Assembly: GCF_003641205.1 (NCBI RefSeq)
Contig: NZ_CP032762.1
Location: 2,356,001 to 2,420,000, forward strand
DNA: 64,000 nt
From: Rhodococcus sp. P1Y
GTDB taxonomy: Bacteria; Actinomycetota; Actinomycetes; Mycobacteriales; Mycobacteriaceae
Direction: 5' to 3'
The notes below the pieces were generated by a model, which searched no databases, was not told the origin of the DNA, and was given only the letters and a program-made list of their open reading frames with translations. Shown here piece by piece: positions 1-9,933 of this stretch (position 1 is the first letter of the stretch; every line of letters begins with the position of its first letter). A program made the position numbers and the translations under genes.

Positions 1-1088
1 GCCGCCCGCTCACGCATCCCGACGACGCCGTGACCGTGGTGCTCTGTATGACTCGACGTGGTCAGCGAATTGACGACGATCAATTCGACGCCGGTGGAAT
101 CGGTTTCGACGGTGAAGGAGACCGGTCGCTCGGTGTCGCCGTGACGCAACGCGTTGGTCAACGACTCTTGCGCGATGCGATAGAGCGCGAGCTGAGCCGC
201 GGCGCCGATGGTCACCGGAGCGTCGGACAGGGAGGCGTCGATGCGGAGGCCGGCGGCGCGCATGCGGTCGAGCAAGCGGCCGATGTCGGTCAGCGCAGGC
301 GTCGGGAGATCGTCTTCGCTGTGACGCAGCTGCGCGAGAAGTATTCGTACGTCGCCGAGCGCATCTCGGGCCGTGGCCGAAATCGTCGTGAGCGCTGTGT
401 CCACGGCTTCGGGATCGACCGCGCGGACGTACCGGGCACCGTCTGCCTGTGCGATCACCACCGCGAGGGAATGCGCGACGATGTCGTGCATGTCGCGGGC
501 AATTCTGTTGCGTTCCTGCTCGATTGCGATGTCGTTCTGCGCTCGCGCTTGCTCCAATTCGGCGAGCTCCTGCGCGTGCGCCGCCTCGATGGCACTGCGT
601 CTGGCGTAGGAGAGACGACCGAGTGCCCACGACAATCCGAGAACCGCCCACAGGGCGGCAAGGACGATGACGAACTGCTGCAGGTTCCCGACGGCTTCGT
701 CGCCGCTGACGAACGGGTCATGGCTGACGTAGGTGAGATACCACGCCGCCACGATTCCGCCGACGACCGCGGATGCGAGACCGAGCCGTCGAAGCAGTCG
801 ATCGCCGTATGCAGCCGAGCAATACAGGATGCCGAAGACTGCGACGTTGCTGGACAGTACGAGTACCGAGCCGGCCATCTGCACGACGGCCAGGGCCCAG
901 GCCAGCGCGAGCGACAGCCGTGGCGATCGACGCCGGATCGCGAGGGCAAGGCCGAACCCGGCAAGGATGGCGAGACCAGGTGATCCGGACACGCCGCGAA
1001 CGGTGGCTTGGAACAGAACCAGCACGAAGACGACCGCATAGGCGGTGTCGACCGCCTGACGTGAGGTGAGTCGCTTCCATGCCACCAC
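1..1088 (-). CDS. Two-component sensor histidine kinase (3' truncated by window edge)
   Basis: The minus frame is open from a GTG at 1088 (TAA in frame just upstream) through position 1, so the C-terminus lies outside the window. The N-terminal half is hydrophobic, with about five membrane segments. It is followed by an Ala/Glu-rich helix and the HisKA_3 phosphoacceptor motif ERNRIARDMHDIVAHS, whose His follows Asp-Met. A HATPase region then shows the N box ESLTNALRHG and the G box GHGVVGMRERA. This is the NarL/DesK-type kinase layout, a membrane sensor phosphorylating a LuxR-type response regulator; the partner gene would be expected just outside the window. The start lies 7 nt beyond the stop of the zinc-ribbon gene upstream. 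A second GTG at 1085 is an alternative start. The ligand is unknown. Confidence 0.88.
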   Translation of the reverse strand, partial: MVAWKRLTSRQAVDTAYAVVFVLVLFQATVRGVSGSPGLAILAGFGLALAIRRRSPRLSLALAWALAVVQMAGSVLVLSSNVAVFGILYCSAAYGDRLLRRLGLASAVVGGIVAAWYLTYVSHDPFVSGDEAVGNLQQFVIVLAALWAVLGLSWALGRLSYARRSAIEAAHAQELAELEQARAQNDIAIEQERNRIARDMHDIVAHSLAVVIAQADGARYVRAVDPEAVDTALTTISATARDALGDVRILLAQLRHSEDDLPTPALTDIGRLLDRMRAAGLRIDASLSDAPVTIGAAAQLALYRIAQESLTNALRHGDTERPVSFTVETDSTGVELIVVNSLTTSSHTEHHGHGVVGMRERA

Positions 1089-1094
1089 ACCAGG

Positions 1095-1733
1095 TTACTG
1101 CCGGCGACGCGCCTTCTCGAGAGCCGCAAGGGTGGAGAGGACCGTCGTGCGCTGCTTGTCGAGGTCCTTCAGTCGGGCACGCGCGGGAAGGCCCTGTGCG
1201 CCGTCGAGAGCCGAGATCTGTTCGTCGACGGCGGTGAGCTGGCCGAGAAGCTTTTCCACCCGCGACTGCAGTTCGATGGCGTCGATCCCGGTGACACCCG
1301 CCTGCGACTTCTTCGTCGGTGCGGCCTTTGCCGGAGCCGACGCGCTGGCCGGGCGCGGAGTCGCGGGTGCGGCTACTGCAGCAGCAGCCCTGGGGCGCAA
1401 TGCTTTGCGGACGACGGCCGGGTCGGGCAATTTTTCGAGGCGGATGCGGTTCAGGACCTCGCGGGCGTCACGAGCGGTCACGCGGTACTCGCGCTCTTCC
1501 TCGTCGTCGGACGCAAGGGTTCCGCCGAGTGGGCGCAATCCGTACATCCCGATGAAGTGCTTGGCCTCGTCGATGACGGCTTCCTTCTCGCGGCACAAGC
1601 CGCAGCGCGGCTCGTTGCGATAAGTCTCGATCGAGTCGGTGCTCCCGCACCAGACGCACCCACCAGGGGTCCAACGTGCGATACGGACGGTAGAAGTAGT
1701 GGCAGGACTGTCCATAGTTTGTGCGTCGATCAC
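1095..1733 (-). CDS. Zinc-ribbon protein with C-terminal coiled coil, function unknown
   Basis: 212 aa. Near residues 26-48 there are two CxxC pairs (CVWC and CGLC) separated by about 15 residues, a zinc-ribbon arrangement. The middle (about 110-140) is an Ala/Pro-rich linker. The last 60 residues are charged and heptad-like (QSRVEKLLGQLTAVDEQISA), consistent with a coiled coil. I do not recognise a named family. The pattern looks like conserved actinobacterial proteins next to prs. The ATG at 1733 is used; a second Met at residue 7 is possible. The gene ends 6 nt before the histidine-kinase GTG, so the two are probably co-transcribed. Confidence 0.75.
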   Translation of the reverse strand: MIDAQTMDSPATTSTVRIARWTPGGCVWCGSTDSIETYRNEPRCGLCREKEAVIDEAKHFIGMYGLRPLGGTLASDDEEEREYRVTARDAREVLNRIRLEKLPDPAVVRKALRPRAAAAVAAPATPRPASASAPAKAAPTKKSQAGVTGIDAIELQSRVEKLLGQLTAVDEQISALDGAQGLPARARLKDLDKQRTTVLSTLAALEKARRRQ

Positions 1734-1845
1734 GACGAGTCATCTTAGGTTACAACGCAACCCGCTCCGCACACCCCTCCCCGACGAGCTGCGTTCTACG
1801 GTCGTGATAGTGACCGAACTCATTGCGTCGGGAAGATGTGGCGGA

Positions 1846-1910
1846 GCGGGAGTGGAGCCTGCGGAGTGACCTATGCAGAGCCGCGGGAGCGGAGCCTGCG
1901 GAGTGACCTA
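1846..1910 (-). repeat. Two tandem copies of a palindromic 3'-end repeat after prs
   Basis: Two 28-bp units start at 1846 and 1883, 37 bp apart. They share GCGGGAG(T/C)GGAGCCTGCG followed by GAGTGACCTA, and differ at one base. The second unit overlaps the prs stop codon. Read in the direction of prs transcription, the unit is GGTCACTCCGCAGGCTCC, directly behind the stop. A third copy follows the lytic transglycosylase gene (15959-15984) in the same orientation relative to transcription. Confidence 0.8.
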
Positions 1911-2891
1911 CGCTGAACCGTTGAACAGGCTTGTCACCGAACCGTTTTCGAAGACCTCGCGGATGGTGCGGGCGAGGAGCGGTGCGATGGACAGCTCGGT
2001 GAGCGTGTCGAAGCGCTTCTCGTCGGTGATGGGCAGCGTGTTGGTGACGACGACTTCCTTGGCACCGCAGTTCGCGAGCCGGTCGGCTGCAGGGTCGGAG
2101 AGCACGCCGTGGGTGGCGGCGATGACGACGTCTCCGGCGCCCGCCTCCTTGAGGACCTTGACGGCGCCTGCGATGGTGCCGCCCGTGTCGATCATGTCGT
2201 CGATCAGGATGCAGGTGCGGCCCTCGACATCGCCGACGACGCGGTTGGACTTGACCTGGTTGGGCACCAGTGGATCGCGCGTCTTGTGAATGAAGGCCAG
2301 CGGTGCACCGCCGAAGCTGTCGGCCCACTTCTCGGCGACACGCACACGCCCCGAGTCGGGGGAGACAACCGTGATGTGTTCGAGGCTGTACTTGCCGCGG
2401 ATATGTTCGGCGAGCTGGCTGTGCGCGTGCATGTGATCGACTGGGCCGTCGAAGAAGCCCTGGATCTGATCGGTGTGCAGGTCGACGGTGATGATGCGGT
2501 CGGCACCTGCGGTCTTGAGCAAGTCGGCGACGAGGCGGGCCGAGATGGGTTCGCGTCCGCGGTGCTTCTTGTCCTGGCGTGCATACGGGTAGAACGGCAG
2601 GATCGCGGTGATGCGCTTGGCCGACCCGCGCTTGAGCGCGTCGATCATGATGAGCTGTTCCATCAGCCAGGTGTTGAGCGGGAACGGGTGACTCTGCAGC
2701 ACGAATGCGTCGGATCCTCGAACCGACTCCTCGAAGCGAACGAAGATCTCTCCGTTGGCGAAGTCACGTGCGGTCTGCGGGGTTACCTCGATACCCAGTT
2801 CCTTCGCCACCTGCTCGGCGAGTTCGGGGTGCGCTCGACCCGAGAAGAGCATGAGGTTCTTCTGGTTGTCGATCCAGTTCGGGGTGGTCAC
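1908..2891 (-). CDS. prs: Ribose-phosphate pyrophosphokinase
   Basis: 327 aa, normal full length. It makes PRPP from ribose 5-phosphate and ATP in the cytoplasm, feeding purine, pyrimidine, His and Trp synthesis and, in mycolata, the arabinan precursor DPR. Visible motifs are the PRPP-synthase signature [11 protein letters not shown] (about 137-147), the flexible loop with [17 protein letters not shown] (about 100-116), and the PRPP-binding loop [12 protein letters not shown] near residue 230. The start ATG overlaps the glmU stop by 4 bp (2888-2891), so it is translationally coupled to glmU in a two-gene operon. The stop codon is embedded in a repeat unit. Confidence 0.98.
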   Translation of the reverse strand: MTTPNWIDNQKNLMLFSGRAHPELAEQVAKELGIEVTPQTARDFANGEIFVRFEESVRGSDAFVLQSHPFPLNTWLMEQLIMIDALKRGSAKRITAILPFYPYARQDKKHRGREPISARLVADLLKTAGADRIITVDLHTDQIQGFFDGPVDHMHAHSQLAEHIRGKYSLEHITVVSPDSGRVRVAEKWADSFGGAPLAFIHKTRDPLVPNQVKSNRVVGDVEGRTCILIDDMIDTGGTIAGAVKVLKEAGAGDVVIAATHGVLSDPAADRLANCGAKEVVVTNTLPITDEKRFDTLTELSIAPLLARTIREVFENGSVTSLFNGSA

Positions 2892-4372
2892 TGCTGTTCG
2901 CCGTCCTTTGATTCGTGCGCGTGTGCCGACTCGGCTGCCTGAGCACGTGCCGCAGCTTCCGCTGCTGCCGTGCCCGGACGTTTCTTCTCCACCCAGCCTT
3001 CGATGTTGCGCTGGGAACCAGCGGAGACGGCCAGCGTCCCCGGTGGTACATCGTTGCGGAGCACGGTGCCTGCTCCGGTGTATGCGCCGTCGCCCACACG
3101 GACCGGCGCGACGAACATGTTGTCCGATCCGGTTCGAACATGGGATCCGACCACGGTTCGGCTCTTGCTGACGCCGTCGTAATTGACGAACACGCTCGAC
3201 GCTCCGATATTGGAGTGCTCACCGATGGTTGCGTCCCCGACATACGTCAGGTGCGGGACCTTCGAGTGATCGCCGATGGTGGAGTTCTTGGTTTCCACGA
3301 ACGTTCCGACCTTGGCGCTGACGCCGATGTCCGAACCTGGACGAAGATATGCGAAAGGCCCGACGGTAGCGCCGGGCCCGATGGTGGACTTCTCGCTCTG
3401 GGTACGTACGACGGATGCGCGTTCTCCGACGATGGTGTCCCGCAGGGTCGTGTCGGGTCCGACGACTGCGTCCTCACCGATGTGCGTGCTGCCGAGGAGC
3501 TGCACGCTCGGCTCGAGGCGGACGTCGGAACCGAGCGTGACGTCGACGTCGATCCACGTGGTCGCCGGATCGACGACGGTGACTCCGGCGCGCATGTGCT
3601 TTTCCACGATGTGGCGGTTGAGCACTCCGGTGACGTGTGCGAGCTGGACGCGGTCGTTGACGCCGATCACCAGATCGGGATCGGCGAGCTGCGTGCCGTA
3701 CACGGGCAGACCGCTGGACTTGCTGATCTTGACGACGTCGGTCAGATACAGCTCGTGCTGTGCATTTGCGGTGCTGAGCTTGCCGAGCGCCGACCGGAGG
3801 GCCTCCGCGTCGAAGGCATACACGCCGGAGTTCACCTCGTCGATCAGGATTTGCTCTGGGCTGGCGTCTGCGTGCTCGACGATTTCGGCGACCTGATCGT
3901 CCTCGGTTCGCACGATGCGCCCGTATCCGTTGGCATCGTCGGGAACGAAGGTGAGGACGGTGGCGGCCGCGGGTAACGGTGCACTGAGGTGCTCGTCGAG
4001 CAGTGCTTTGAGCGTGTGGCCGTCGAGCAGCGGTACGTCGGCAGCCGTGACCAGGATGGTGCCGTCGAAGTCGTCGGGAAGTGCGGCCAGTCCGCACTGA
4101 ACCGCGTGGCCGGTTCCGAGCTGTTCGTTCTGGACGGCCGTGGTGATGGTTCGTCCGAGTTCGACGCTCAGTTCGGCAATCGCTTCGGTGACGCGTTCAC
4201 GATCGTGTCCGACGACGGTGACGAGGTGGTCGGGTCCCAGATCGGCAGCTGCGTGGAGGGCGTGGGCGAGCATCGTGCGCCCGGCGAGAGGATGCAGAAC
4301 CTTCGGGGTCTTCGATCTCATCCGGGTACCTGCCCCGGCTGCGAGAACGACCACGGCGGTGTGCAACGGCAA
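2888..4372 (-). CDS. glmU: Bifunctional UDP-GlcNAc pyrophosphorylase / GlcN-1-P acetyltransferase
   Basis: 494 aa, usual for actinobacteria. It makes UDP-GlcNAc for peptidoglycan and mycothiol. The N-terminal uridyltransferase shows [20 protein letters not shown] (residues 7-26). The C-terminal half has the hexapeptide left-handed beta-helix repeats of the acetyltransferase, ending in the loop [19 protein letters not shown]. The last 30 residues are an Ala/Glu/His-rich low-complexity tail typical of mycobacterial-type GlmU. It is coupled to prs by a 4-bp overlap, and tRNA-Gln lies 56 bp upstream on the same strand. Confidence 0.98.
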   Translation of the reverse strand: MPLHTAVVVLAAGAGTRMRSKTPKVLHPLAGRTMLAHALHAAADLGPDHLVTVVGHDRERVTEAIAELSVELGRTITTAVQNEQLGTGHAVQCGLAALPDDFDGTILVTAADVPLLDGHTLKALLDEHLSAPLPAAATVLTFVPDDANGYGRIVRTEDDQVAEIVEHADASPEQILIDEVNSGVYAFDAEALRSALGKLSTANAQHELYLTDVVKISKSSGLPVYGTQLADPDLVIGVNDRVQLAHVTGVLNRHIVEKHMRAGVTVVDPATTWIDVDVTLGSDVRLEPSVQLLGSTHIGEDAVVGPDTTLRDTIVGERASVVRTQSEKSTIGPGATVGPFAYLRPGSDIGVSAKVGTFVETKNSTIGDHSKVPHLTYVGDATIGEHSNIGASSVFVNYDGVSKSRTVVGSHVRTGSDNMFVAPVRVGDGAYTGAGTVLRNDVPPGTLAVSAGSQRNIEGWVEKKRPGTAAAEAAARAQAAESAHAHESKDGEQQ

Positions 4373-4427
4373 CTGAGCTCCTCGGGCGACATTCGCGTGA
4401 CTACTACTTCAAGGCAGAAATCTCTCG

Positions 4428-4498
4428 CTCCGCCGCCAGGACTCGAACCTGAACTATCTGAACCAAAATCAGAGGTGCTGCCATTACACCACGGCGGA
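4428..4498 (-). tRNA. tRNA-Gln (anticodon UUG)
   Basis: Read on the minus strand, the 5' arm TCCGCCG pairs with CGGCGGA at the 3' end, followed by discriminator G. The anticodon stem TCTGA/TCAGA encloses the loop TTTTGGT, giving anticodon TTG. The T loop contains GTTCGAGTC. CCA is not encoded. The gene lies upstream of glmU in the same orientation, a common order in Corynebacteriales. Confidence 0.93.
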
Positions 4499-4728
4499 TT
4501 GTGTGACCAGCGGTTTCACCGACGGTCGAGTCTTCGGTACACAAGACTACGGCCACGGTTCTCCCACCGAGCGCAACGAGTCTCGCATGAGATGTGGCCG
4601 TAGGTCGAACCGCTCCATCCGATCGGTGTCATTCGTCCCATTAGGCTCGGCGGTCGGGGACCGCGTGAGGGTTCGCCCAGCAGTGCAGGCAGGACCGCGG
4701 TGCACGCGAGATCAGTGGGAGGTACGCC
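4499..4728. other. Intergenic: divergent promoter region of tRNA-Gln and a TetR gene
   Basis: About 230 bp without a credible gene. Frames on both strands here are shadows. The region must hold the tRNA-Gln promoter (minus) and the promoter of the TetR gene at 4729. GGGAGG seven bases before ATG 4729 is its ribosome binding site. I see no long inverted repeat. Confidence 0.6.
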
Positions 4729-5355
4729 ATGTCGGAGCCCGAGCGAGCGCCGCGCGTTCGTATGACCGGTACGCAGCGCCGCGAACAGCTCATCGAGGTC
4801 GGTCGATCGCTCTTCGCCGAACGAGGGTACGAGGCAGCATCGGTCGAGGAAATCGCCGGACGGGCCAATGTGTCCAAGCCCGTCGTCTACGAACATTTCG
4901 GCGGTAAAGAGGGCCTCTACGCAGTCATCGTCGACCGCGAGATGTCGGCATTACTGCAGATGATTACCTCGTCGTTGTCCCAGAATCGCTCGCGCGTGCG
5001 GGTCGAGAGGGTCGCGCTGGCGCTGCTGACCTACGTCGAGGAGCGGACCGACGGGTTCCGCATCCTGGTGCGCGATTCCCCCGTGGCAGCTCCCGACGGG
5101 ACCTACTCGTCGCTACTCAACGAGGCCGTCGGGCAAGTGGGGCACATCCTGGCGGGTGACTTCACCCGCCGAGGATTCGATGCAGGGTTTGCACCGCTCT
5201 ACGCGCAGGCGCTCGTCGGGATGGTGTCCATGACTGCGCAGTGGTGGCTGGACGTGCGAGAACCTTCCAAGGAAGTTGTCGCAGCTCATGTCGTCAACCT
5301 GTGCTGGAACGGACTCACCAATCTGGAGGCCGCGCCCCAATTGGGTCGCGAATGA
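4729..5355 (+). CDS. TetR/AcrR family transcriptional regulator
   Basis: 208 aa. The N-terminal HTH spans about residues 15-62 (TQRREQLIEVGRSLFAERG, then VEEIAGRANVSKPVVYEHF), with the KPVVYEHFGGKEGLY recognition helix typical of TetR. The C-terminal ligand and dimer domain is all-helical and variable. The start ATG is preceded by GGGAGG. It is monocistronic, followed after 190 bp by another TetR gene on the same strand. Nothing adjacent identifies a target; housekeeping neighbours (glmU, mfd) suggest a conserved regulator rather than a pathway-specific one. Confidence 0.9.
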   Translation: MSEPERAPRVRMTGTQRREQLIEVGRSLFAERGYEAASVEEIAGRANVSKPVVYEHFGGKEGLYAVIVDREMSALLQMITSSLSQNRSRVRVERVALALLTYVEERTDGFRILVRDSPVAAPDGTYSSLLNEAVGQVGHILAGDFTRRGFDAGFAPLYAQALVGMVSMTAQWWLDVREPSKEVVAAHVVNLCWNGLTNLEAAPQLGRE

Positions 5356-5427
5356 GCCGACGATTTCCACACCTGTTGGGGAAAGAGCGGGTAGAGTTTG
5401 GTTTGTTGTTGTGAGACTTACTTCACA

Positions 5428-5453
5428 CGGTCCTACCGAAGTTGTTCGGACCG
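5428..5453. promoter_or_regulatory. Inverted repeat, candidate autoregulator operator
   Basis: The inner arms are CCGAA and TTCGG around GTTG, and outer CGGT/ACCG arms extend the symmetry. It lies about 95 bp upstream of the gamma-butyrolactone-receptor-type TetR gene at 5546. Receptors of this family bind AT/GC-mixed palindromes of about 22-26 bp and repress their own genes, so this is a candidate operator. The sequence shows only the symmetry. Confidence 0.45.
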
Positions 5454-5477
5454 TGCGCACGTTGACCGAGGTGTGAA

Positions 5478-5520
5478 TGCCACTGGGTGGTACCGTTCGC
5501 TCGTAATTTGCGCAGTGGCA
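5478..5520. promoter_or_regulatory. 8-bp inverted repeat TGCCACTG/CAGTGGCA in a 5' leader
   Basis: Perfect arms at 5478-5485 and 5513-5520 are separated by 27 nt, ending 25 bp before the start codon of the TetR gene at 5546. It could be a leader hairpin or a split operator. It does not look like a terminator because no T-run follows. Confidence 0.4.
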
Positions 5521-5545
5521 GTCCAGTATTGCGAAGGCGGATCCA

Positions 5546-6184
5546 ATGGTCAGACAGGCACGCGCTGAAATCACACGCGACACCGTGCTGTCGGGTGCCG
5601 CGAACGTGTTCTTGCGTCTCGGTTATGCGAACGCGAGTCTCAGCGAGATCATTTCTCAGTCTCAGGTGACCAAGGGCGCCTTGTACTTCCACTTCGGCTC
5701 CAAGGAAGAACTGGCTCGCGCGGTCATCGACGAGGGGAACGCCCGTCTCACCGCTGCGTGCCAGCAGTTCAACGACGGACGCATTCCGGCGCTCGAAGCT
5801 GCGATCGGTATCTCCTACATCGTGGTCGACATGTCGGTCAGCGACCCCATGGTGTCGGCGATGCTGCGGTTGAGCCACCAGATCGGCGACTACCGAGGCA
5901 CCCAGGGCAACGTCATGGCCGGGTGGAGCGAAGCGTTCAATTCGCTCGCGGCCAAGGCGATCAAACAGGGTGACCTCGCTGCCGACGCCGATCCCTCGAT
6001 CATCGGTTCACTGGTGCTCGAGATTCTCACCGGTGTCCACATGGTTGCCGTTGCAACTGCCACCACCAACGAGTTGCCGTCGCGCATGGAGCGTCTCTGG
6101 TACTACCTGCTGCCCTCGCTCGTCACCGCGGGCAAGGTCGAGTACTTCCGCGAGTTCGCCGCTCGGCGCGTCATCCGCCACTGA
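5546..6184 (+). CDS. TetR regulator of the gamma-butyrolactone receptor (ScbR/ArpA) type
   Basis: 212 aa. The N-terminal HTH reads RAEITRDTVLSGAANVFLRLG then LSEIISQSQVTKGALYFHFGSKEELA, the hallmark TKGALYFHF of autoinducer receptors of the ScbR/ArpA group. The C-terminal region with YLLPSL and a conserved aromatic core fits the ligand-binding domain. In Streptomyces such proteins sense gamma-butyrolactones. In rhodococci the ligand is mostly unknown, and no butyrolactone synthase (AfsA) is visible in this window. Two inverted repeats precede it (5428-5453, 5478-5520). It lies 110 bp upstream of mfd on the same strand. Confidence 0.88.
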   Translation: MVRQARAEITRDTVLSGAANVFLRLGYANASLSEIISQSQVTKGALYFHFGSKEELARAVIDEGNARLTAACQQFNDGRIPALEAAIGISYIVVDMSVSDPMVSAMLRLSHQIGDYRGTQGNVMAGWSEAFNSLAAKAIKQGDLAADADPSIIGSLVLEILTGVHMVAVATATTNELPSRMERLWYYLLPSLVTAGKVEYFREFAARRVIRH

Positions 6185-6294
6185 CCTTTGTCGGTGCAGC
6201 CGGATAGGATCGATCGCGACCGCCGGTTTCTGGTCCGCGTCTGCGGGTAGTTTCCGGGCATAAGTCGTGCCGATTTCTTTCAGGAGCCTCGCCG

Positions 6295-9200
6295 TTGTCT
6301 TCCGATTCCTCGCTTCACCTGTCGGGCCTTGCGCGCGTAGCACTGTCGGACTCTTCGCTGACATCGGTGACGGAGGCTGTTGGAGCCGCCGAGCGCACCC
6401 TCGTGGCACCGAATTCATCCCGGCCATTCGTCGCGGCGGCCATCGCGCAGCGCGCCCAGGTTCTCGTCGTCACAGCCACGGGCCGCGAAGCCGACGACCT
6501 GACCACGGAGTTGCAGCAGATACTCGGCGATACCGTCGTACAGTTTCCGTCGTGGGAGACGCTTCCGCACGAGCGCCTCTCGCCCAGCGCCGACACGGTC
6601 GGCCGCCGGTTGGAAGTGTTGCGAAGGCTCGCACGGCCGGACGACACGGACTACGGCCCGACGCTTCAGGTCATCGTCACCACGGTCCGTTCGCTCGTCC
6701 AGCCGATGGCGCCCGGTCTCGGTGAGATCGAGCCGATCGGGCTCAAGGTGGGCGTCGAGATCGATTTCGACGGCTTGATCCATCGCCTCGTCGAGCTTGC
6801 GTACACGCGGGTGGACATGGTCGGCAAGCGCGGCGAGTTCGCCGTCCGAGGCGGCATCCTCGACATCTTCTCGCCGACGGCCGATCACCCGGTCCGCGTC
6901 GAGTTCTGGGGTGACGAGGTCACTGAGCTCCGCGCCTTCTCGGTGTCCGATCAGCGATCGATCCCCGACATCGACATCACTTCGGTCATCGCACCTCCCT
7001 GCCGTGAACTGATACTTACTCAGACCGTCCGCGACCGTGCCGCCATCCTCGCGGGCGACAATCAGGCAGACGCTGCGCTCGTGGAAATGCTGGACAAGCT
7101 GTCGGCAGGTATACCGGTGGAGGGCATGGAAGCGCTCCTTCCGCTGCTGCAGCCGGGTGAGCTACAGTTGCTCGCTGACGTGCTTCCGGCCGGGGCTCAC
7201 GTCCTGCTCTGTGATCCGGAGCGAATCCGCACGCGGGCAACCGATTTGGTGCGTACGGGTCAAGAGTTCCTCGAGGCGTCGTGGACGGCTGCGTCTGTCG
7301 GCGGCGCCGCCCCTCTGGACACGGCGACAGTCAACACCGACAGCCTCGGGGGAGTAAGCCTGGATCTAGGTGCGTCTGCGTATCGTTCGCTGCGTCAAAT
7401 TCGTGAATCGGCCCAGGCACTGGGAAGGCCGTGGTGGACCATCAGTCCGCTCGCCTCGGGGAGCGAGACCGAGGTCGAACTCGCGGTCGAGTCGGTTCCG
7501 GAAGTCCGGGGCTCCGAGGAATTGTTGACCGGTGTCTTCGCAATGCTGCGGGCCCACGTGTCCACCGGCGGCCGTGCGGTCATTGCAGTTGCAGGAGCGG
7601 GAACCGCGACGAGGATCATCGAGCGTCTCGGTGAAGCCGAAGTGCCTGCGACACATATCGAATCGGGGGCAGAGCCGCTCCCCGACGTCGTCAGCGTGCT
7701 GTGCGGTTCGCTGCACGAGGGTTTGATTCTGCGCGACGCCGGGCTCGTCGTCGTCACCGAGAGTGATCTCACCGGCAACCGAGTGTCGGCGACCGAGGGT
7801 CGAAAGTTGCCCGCCAAGAGGCGCAATCAAGTCGATCCGCTCGCGTTGGTCGCCGGCGACAGCGTCGTGCACGATCAACACGGGATCGGTCGGTTCGTCG
7901 AGATGATCGAACGCACCGTCGGCGGTGCTCGTCGTGAGTACTTGGTCATCGAGTACGCGCCGAGCAAGCGCGGGCAGCCGGGCGACCGCTTGTTCGTGCC
8001 GATGGATTCGCTCGATCAGCTCTCCCGCTACGTCGGCGGAGAATTGCCCTCGCTGAGCAAACTGGGTGGATCCGATTGGGCGAACACCAAACGTAAAGCG
8101 CGCAAGGCTGTTCGGGAGATCGCCGGCGAGTTGGTGCAGCTGTATGCCGCACGGCAGGCCGCGCCAGGTCATGCGTTCGCACCGGACACCCCATGGCAGC
8201 TCGAGATGGAAGACGCGTTCGGATTCACCGAGACCATGGACCAGATGACGGCTATCACCGAAGTCAAGGCCGACATGGAGAAACCGGTACCGATGGACCG
8301 AGTCATCCTCGGTGACGTGGGCTACGGCAAGACCGAGATCGCTGTCCGTGCCGCATTCAAGGCCGTCCAAGACGGTAAGCAGGTCGCAGTGCTCGTGCCG
8401 ACCACCCTTCTGGCGCAACAACATCTGCAGACGTTCACTGCTCGCATGGCGTCCTTCCCGGTCACGGTGAGGGGGCTCTCGCGCTTCACGCACGGCGCCG
8501 ATTCGAAGCAGGTCATGGCAGGTCTCGCCGACGGCACCGTCGACATCGTCGTCGGCACCCACCGGCTGTTGCAGACCGGTGTGACGTGGAAAGACCTCGG
8601 GCTTGTCATCGTCGACGAGGAACAGCGCTTCGGCGTCGAGCACAAGGAGCACATCAAGTCGCTTCGTACGCACGTCGACGTCCTGACGATGTCGGCGACG
8701 CCAATTCCTCGTACGTTGGAGATGAGCCTCGCCGGTATCCGCGAGCTCTCCACCATCCTCACCCCGCCCGAGGAGCGTCACCCTGTCCTGACGTACGTCG
8801 GTGCGTACAACGACAAGCAGGTCGCGGCCGCTATTCGACGTGAGTTGTTGCGGGACGGCCAGGTCTTCTTCGTGCACAACCGGGTCAGCTCGATCGACAA
8901 GGCAGCCAAAAAGATTCGTGATCTGGTGCCCGAGGCTCGGGTGGCCACGGCGCACGGTCAGATGAACGAGGAGACCCTCGAACGCACGGTGTCGGGATTC
9001 TGGGAGCGGGAGACCGACGTCCTGGTGTGCACCACCATCATCGAGACCGGTCTCGACATCTCCAACGCCAACACGTTGATCGTCGAACGCAGCGATTCGC
9101 TCGGCCTGTCGCAGCTGCACCAGTTGCGCGGGCGAGTCGGACGTAGCCGCGAACGTGGGTACGCGTACTTCCTGTACCCCGCGGAGAAGCCGCTGACCGA

Positions 9201-9933
9201 AACGGCGTACGACCGGCTCGCGACCATTTCGCAGAACTCCGACCTGGGCGCAGGTATGGCCGTTGCAATGAAGGACCTCGAAATCCGCGGTGCTGGTAAC
9301 GTTCTCGGCGCCGAGCAGTCCGGCCACGTGGCCGGCGTCGGGTTCGATCTGTACGTTCGATTGGTCGGCGAGGCAGTCGAGGCGTATCGAGCGGTCATGG
9401 ACGGCAAGCCCATCACGACGGATGAGGCTCCCAAGGAGGTCCGCATCGATCTGCCGGTCGACGCCCACATCCCGCCGGACTATGTCACCAGTGATCGCCT
9501 GCGGCTCGAGGCCTACCGGAAGCTGGCGGCCGCAGTGGATTCGGATGGCATCACCGCGGTCATCGACGAGATGGTCGACCGCTATGGTCCGCTACCGGAG
9601 GAAGTCGGGCGTCTCGTGTCGGTGGCCAAACTGCGACTCATCGCGAAGGAGTACGGCCTCACCGACGTCAACGTCTCGGGTACTCAGATCAAGCTCGCGC
9701 CGATGGATCTGCCCGATTCCAAGCAGATCCGGCTAAAGCGGCTCTACCCGAACGCGGCCTACCGTGCCACCACCGGAGTGGTTCAGCTGCCGCTCCCGCG
9801 TGTCGAAGGCGGTGGCGTCGGGGCTGCCCGTGTGCGCGATGTGGAGTTGATTCAGTACATCGCCGACCTCATGCTGTCGCTCGACGGCAAGCCGTCTCGT
9901 TCGGTGTTGTTGGAGCAGACTGTGGGGGTGTGA
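6295..9933 (+). CDS. mfd: Transcription-repair coupling factor
   Basis: 1212 aa, full length. It removes RNA polymerase stalled at DNA lesions and recruits UvrA. The order is an N-terminal UvrB-like module (to about 380), an RNA-polymerase-interacting domain ([14 protein letters not shown], near 520), a RecG-like translocase with Walker [14 protein letters not shown] box ([12 protein letters not shown]), motif [13 protein letters not shown] and motif [11 protein letters not shown], and a C-terminal D7 domain. The start is TTG at 6295: AGGAG sits 8 nt upstream and the reading [19 protein letters not shown] fits the family. Its stop overlaps the mazG start. Confidence 0.98.
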   Translation: MSSDSSLHLSGLARVALSDSSLTSVTEAVGAAERTLVAPNSSRPFVAAAIAQRAQVLVVTATGREADDLTTELQQILGDTVVQFPSWETLPHERLSPSADTVGRRLEVLRRLARPDDTDYGPTLQVIVTTVRSLVQPMAPGLGEIEPIGLKVGVEIDFDGLIHRLVELAYTRVDMVGKRGEFAVRGGILDIFSPTADHPVRVEFWGDEVTELRAFSVSDQRSIPDIDITSVIAPPCRELILTQTVRDRAAILAGDNQADAALVEMLDKLSAGIPVEGMEALLPLLQPGELQLLADVLPAGAHVLLCDPERIRTRATDLVRTGQEFLEASWTAASVGGAAPLDTATVNTDSLGGVSLDLGASAYRSLRQIRESAQALGRPWWTISPLASGSETEVELAVESVPEVRGSEELLTGVFAMLRAHVSTGGRAVIAVAGAGTATRIIERLGEAEVPATHIESGAEPLPDVVSVLCGSLHEGLILRDAGLVVVTESDLTGNRVSATEGRKLPAKRRNQVDPLALVAGDSVVHDQHGIGRFVEMIERTVGGARREYLVIEYAPSKRGQPGDRLFVPMDSLDQLSRYVGGELPSLSKLGGSDWANTKRKARKAVREIAGELVQLYAARQAAPGHAFAPDTPWQLEMEDAFGFTETMDQMTAITEVKADMEKPVPMDRVILGDVGYGKTEIAVRAAFKAVQDGKQVAVLVPTTLLAQQHLQTFTARMASFPVTVRGLSRFTHGADSKQVMAGLADGTVDIVVGTHRLLQTGVTWKDLGLVIVDEEQRFGVEHKEHIKSLRTHVDVLTMSATPIPRTLEMSLAGIRELSTILTPPEERHPVLTYVGAYNDKQVAAAIRRELLRDGQVFFVHNRVSSIDKAAKKIRDLVPEARVATAHGQMNEETLERTVSGFWERETDVLVCTTIIETGLDISNANTLIVERSDSLGLSQLHQLRGRVGRSRERGYAYFLYPAEKPLTETAYDRLATISQNSDLGAGMAVAMKDLEIRGAGNVLGAEQSGHVAGVGFDLYVRLVGEAVEAYRAVMDGKPITTDEAPKEVRIDLPVDAHIPPDYVTSDRLRLEAYRKLAAAVDSDGITAVIDEMVDRYGPLPEEVGRLVSVAKLRLIAKEYGLTDVNVSGTQIKLAPMDLPDSKQIRLKRLYPNAAYRATTGVVQLPLPRVEGGGVGAARVRDVELIQYIADLMLSLDGKPSRSVLLEQTVGV

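Noticed and set aside
7366..9468. 700-codon open frame on the minus strand
   Set aside because: It lies wholly inside mfd, whose motifs are complete; the frame is a GC-rich antisense shadow without any family sequence.
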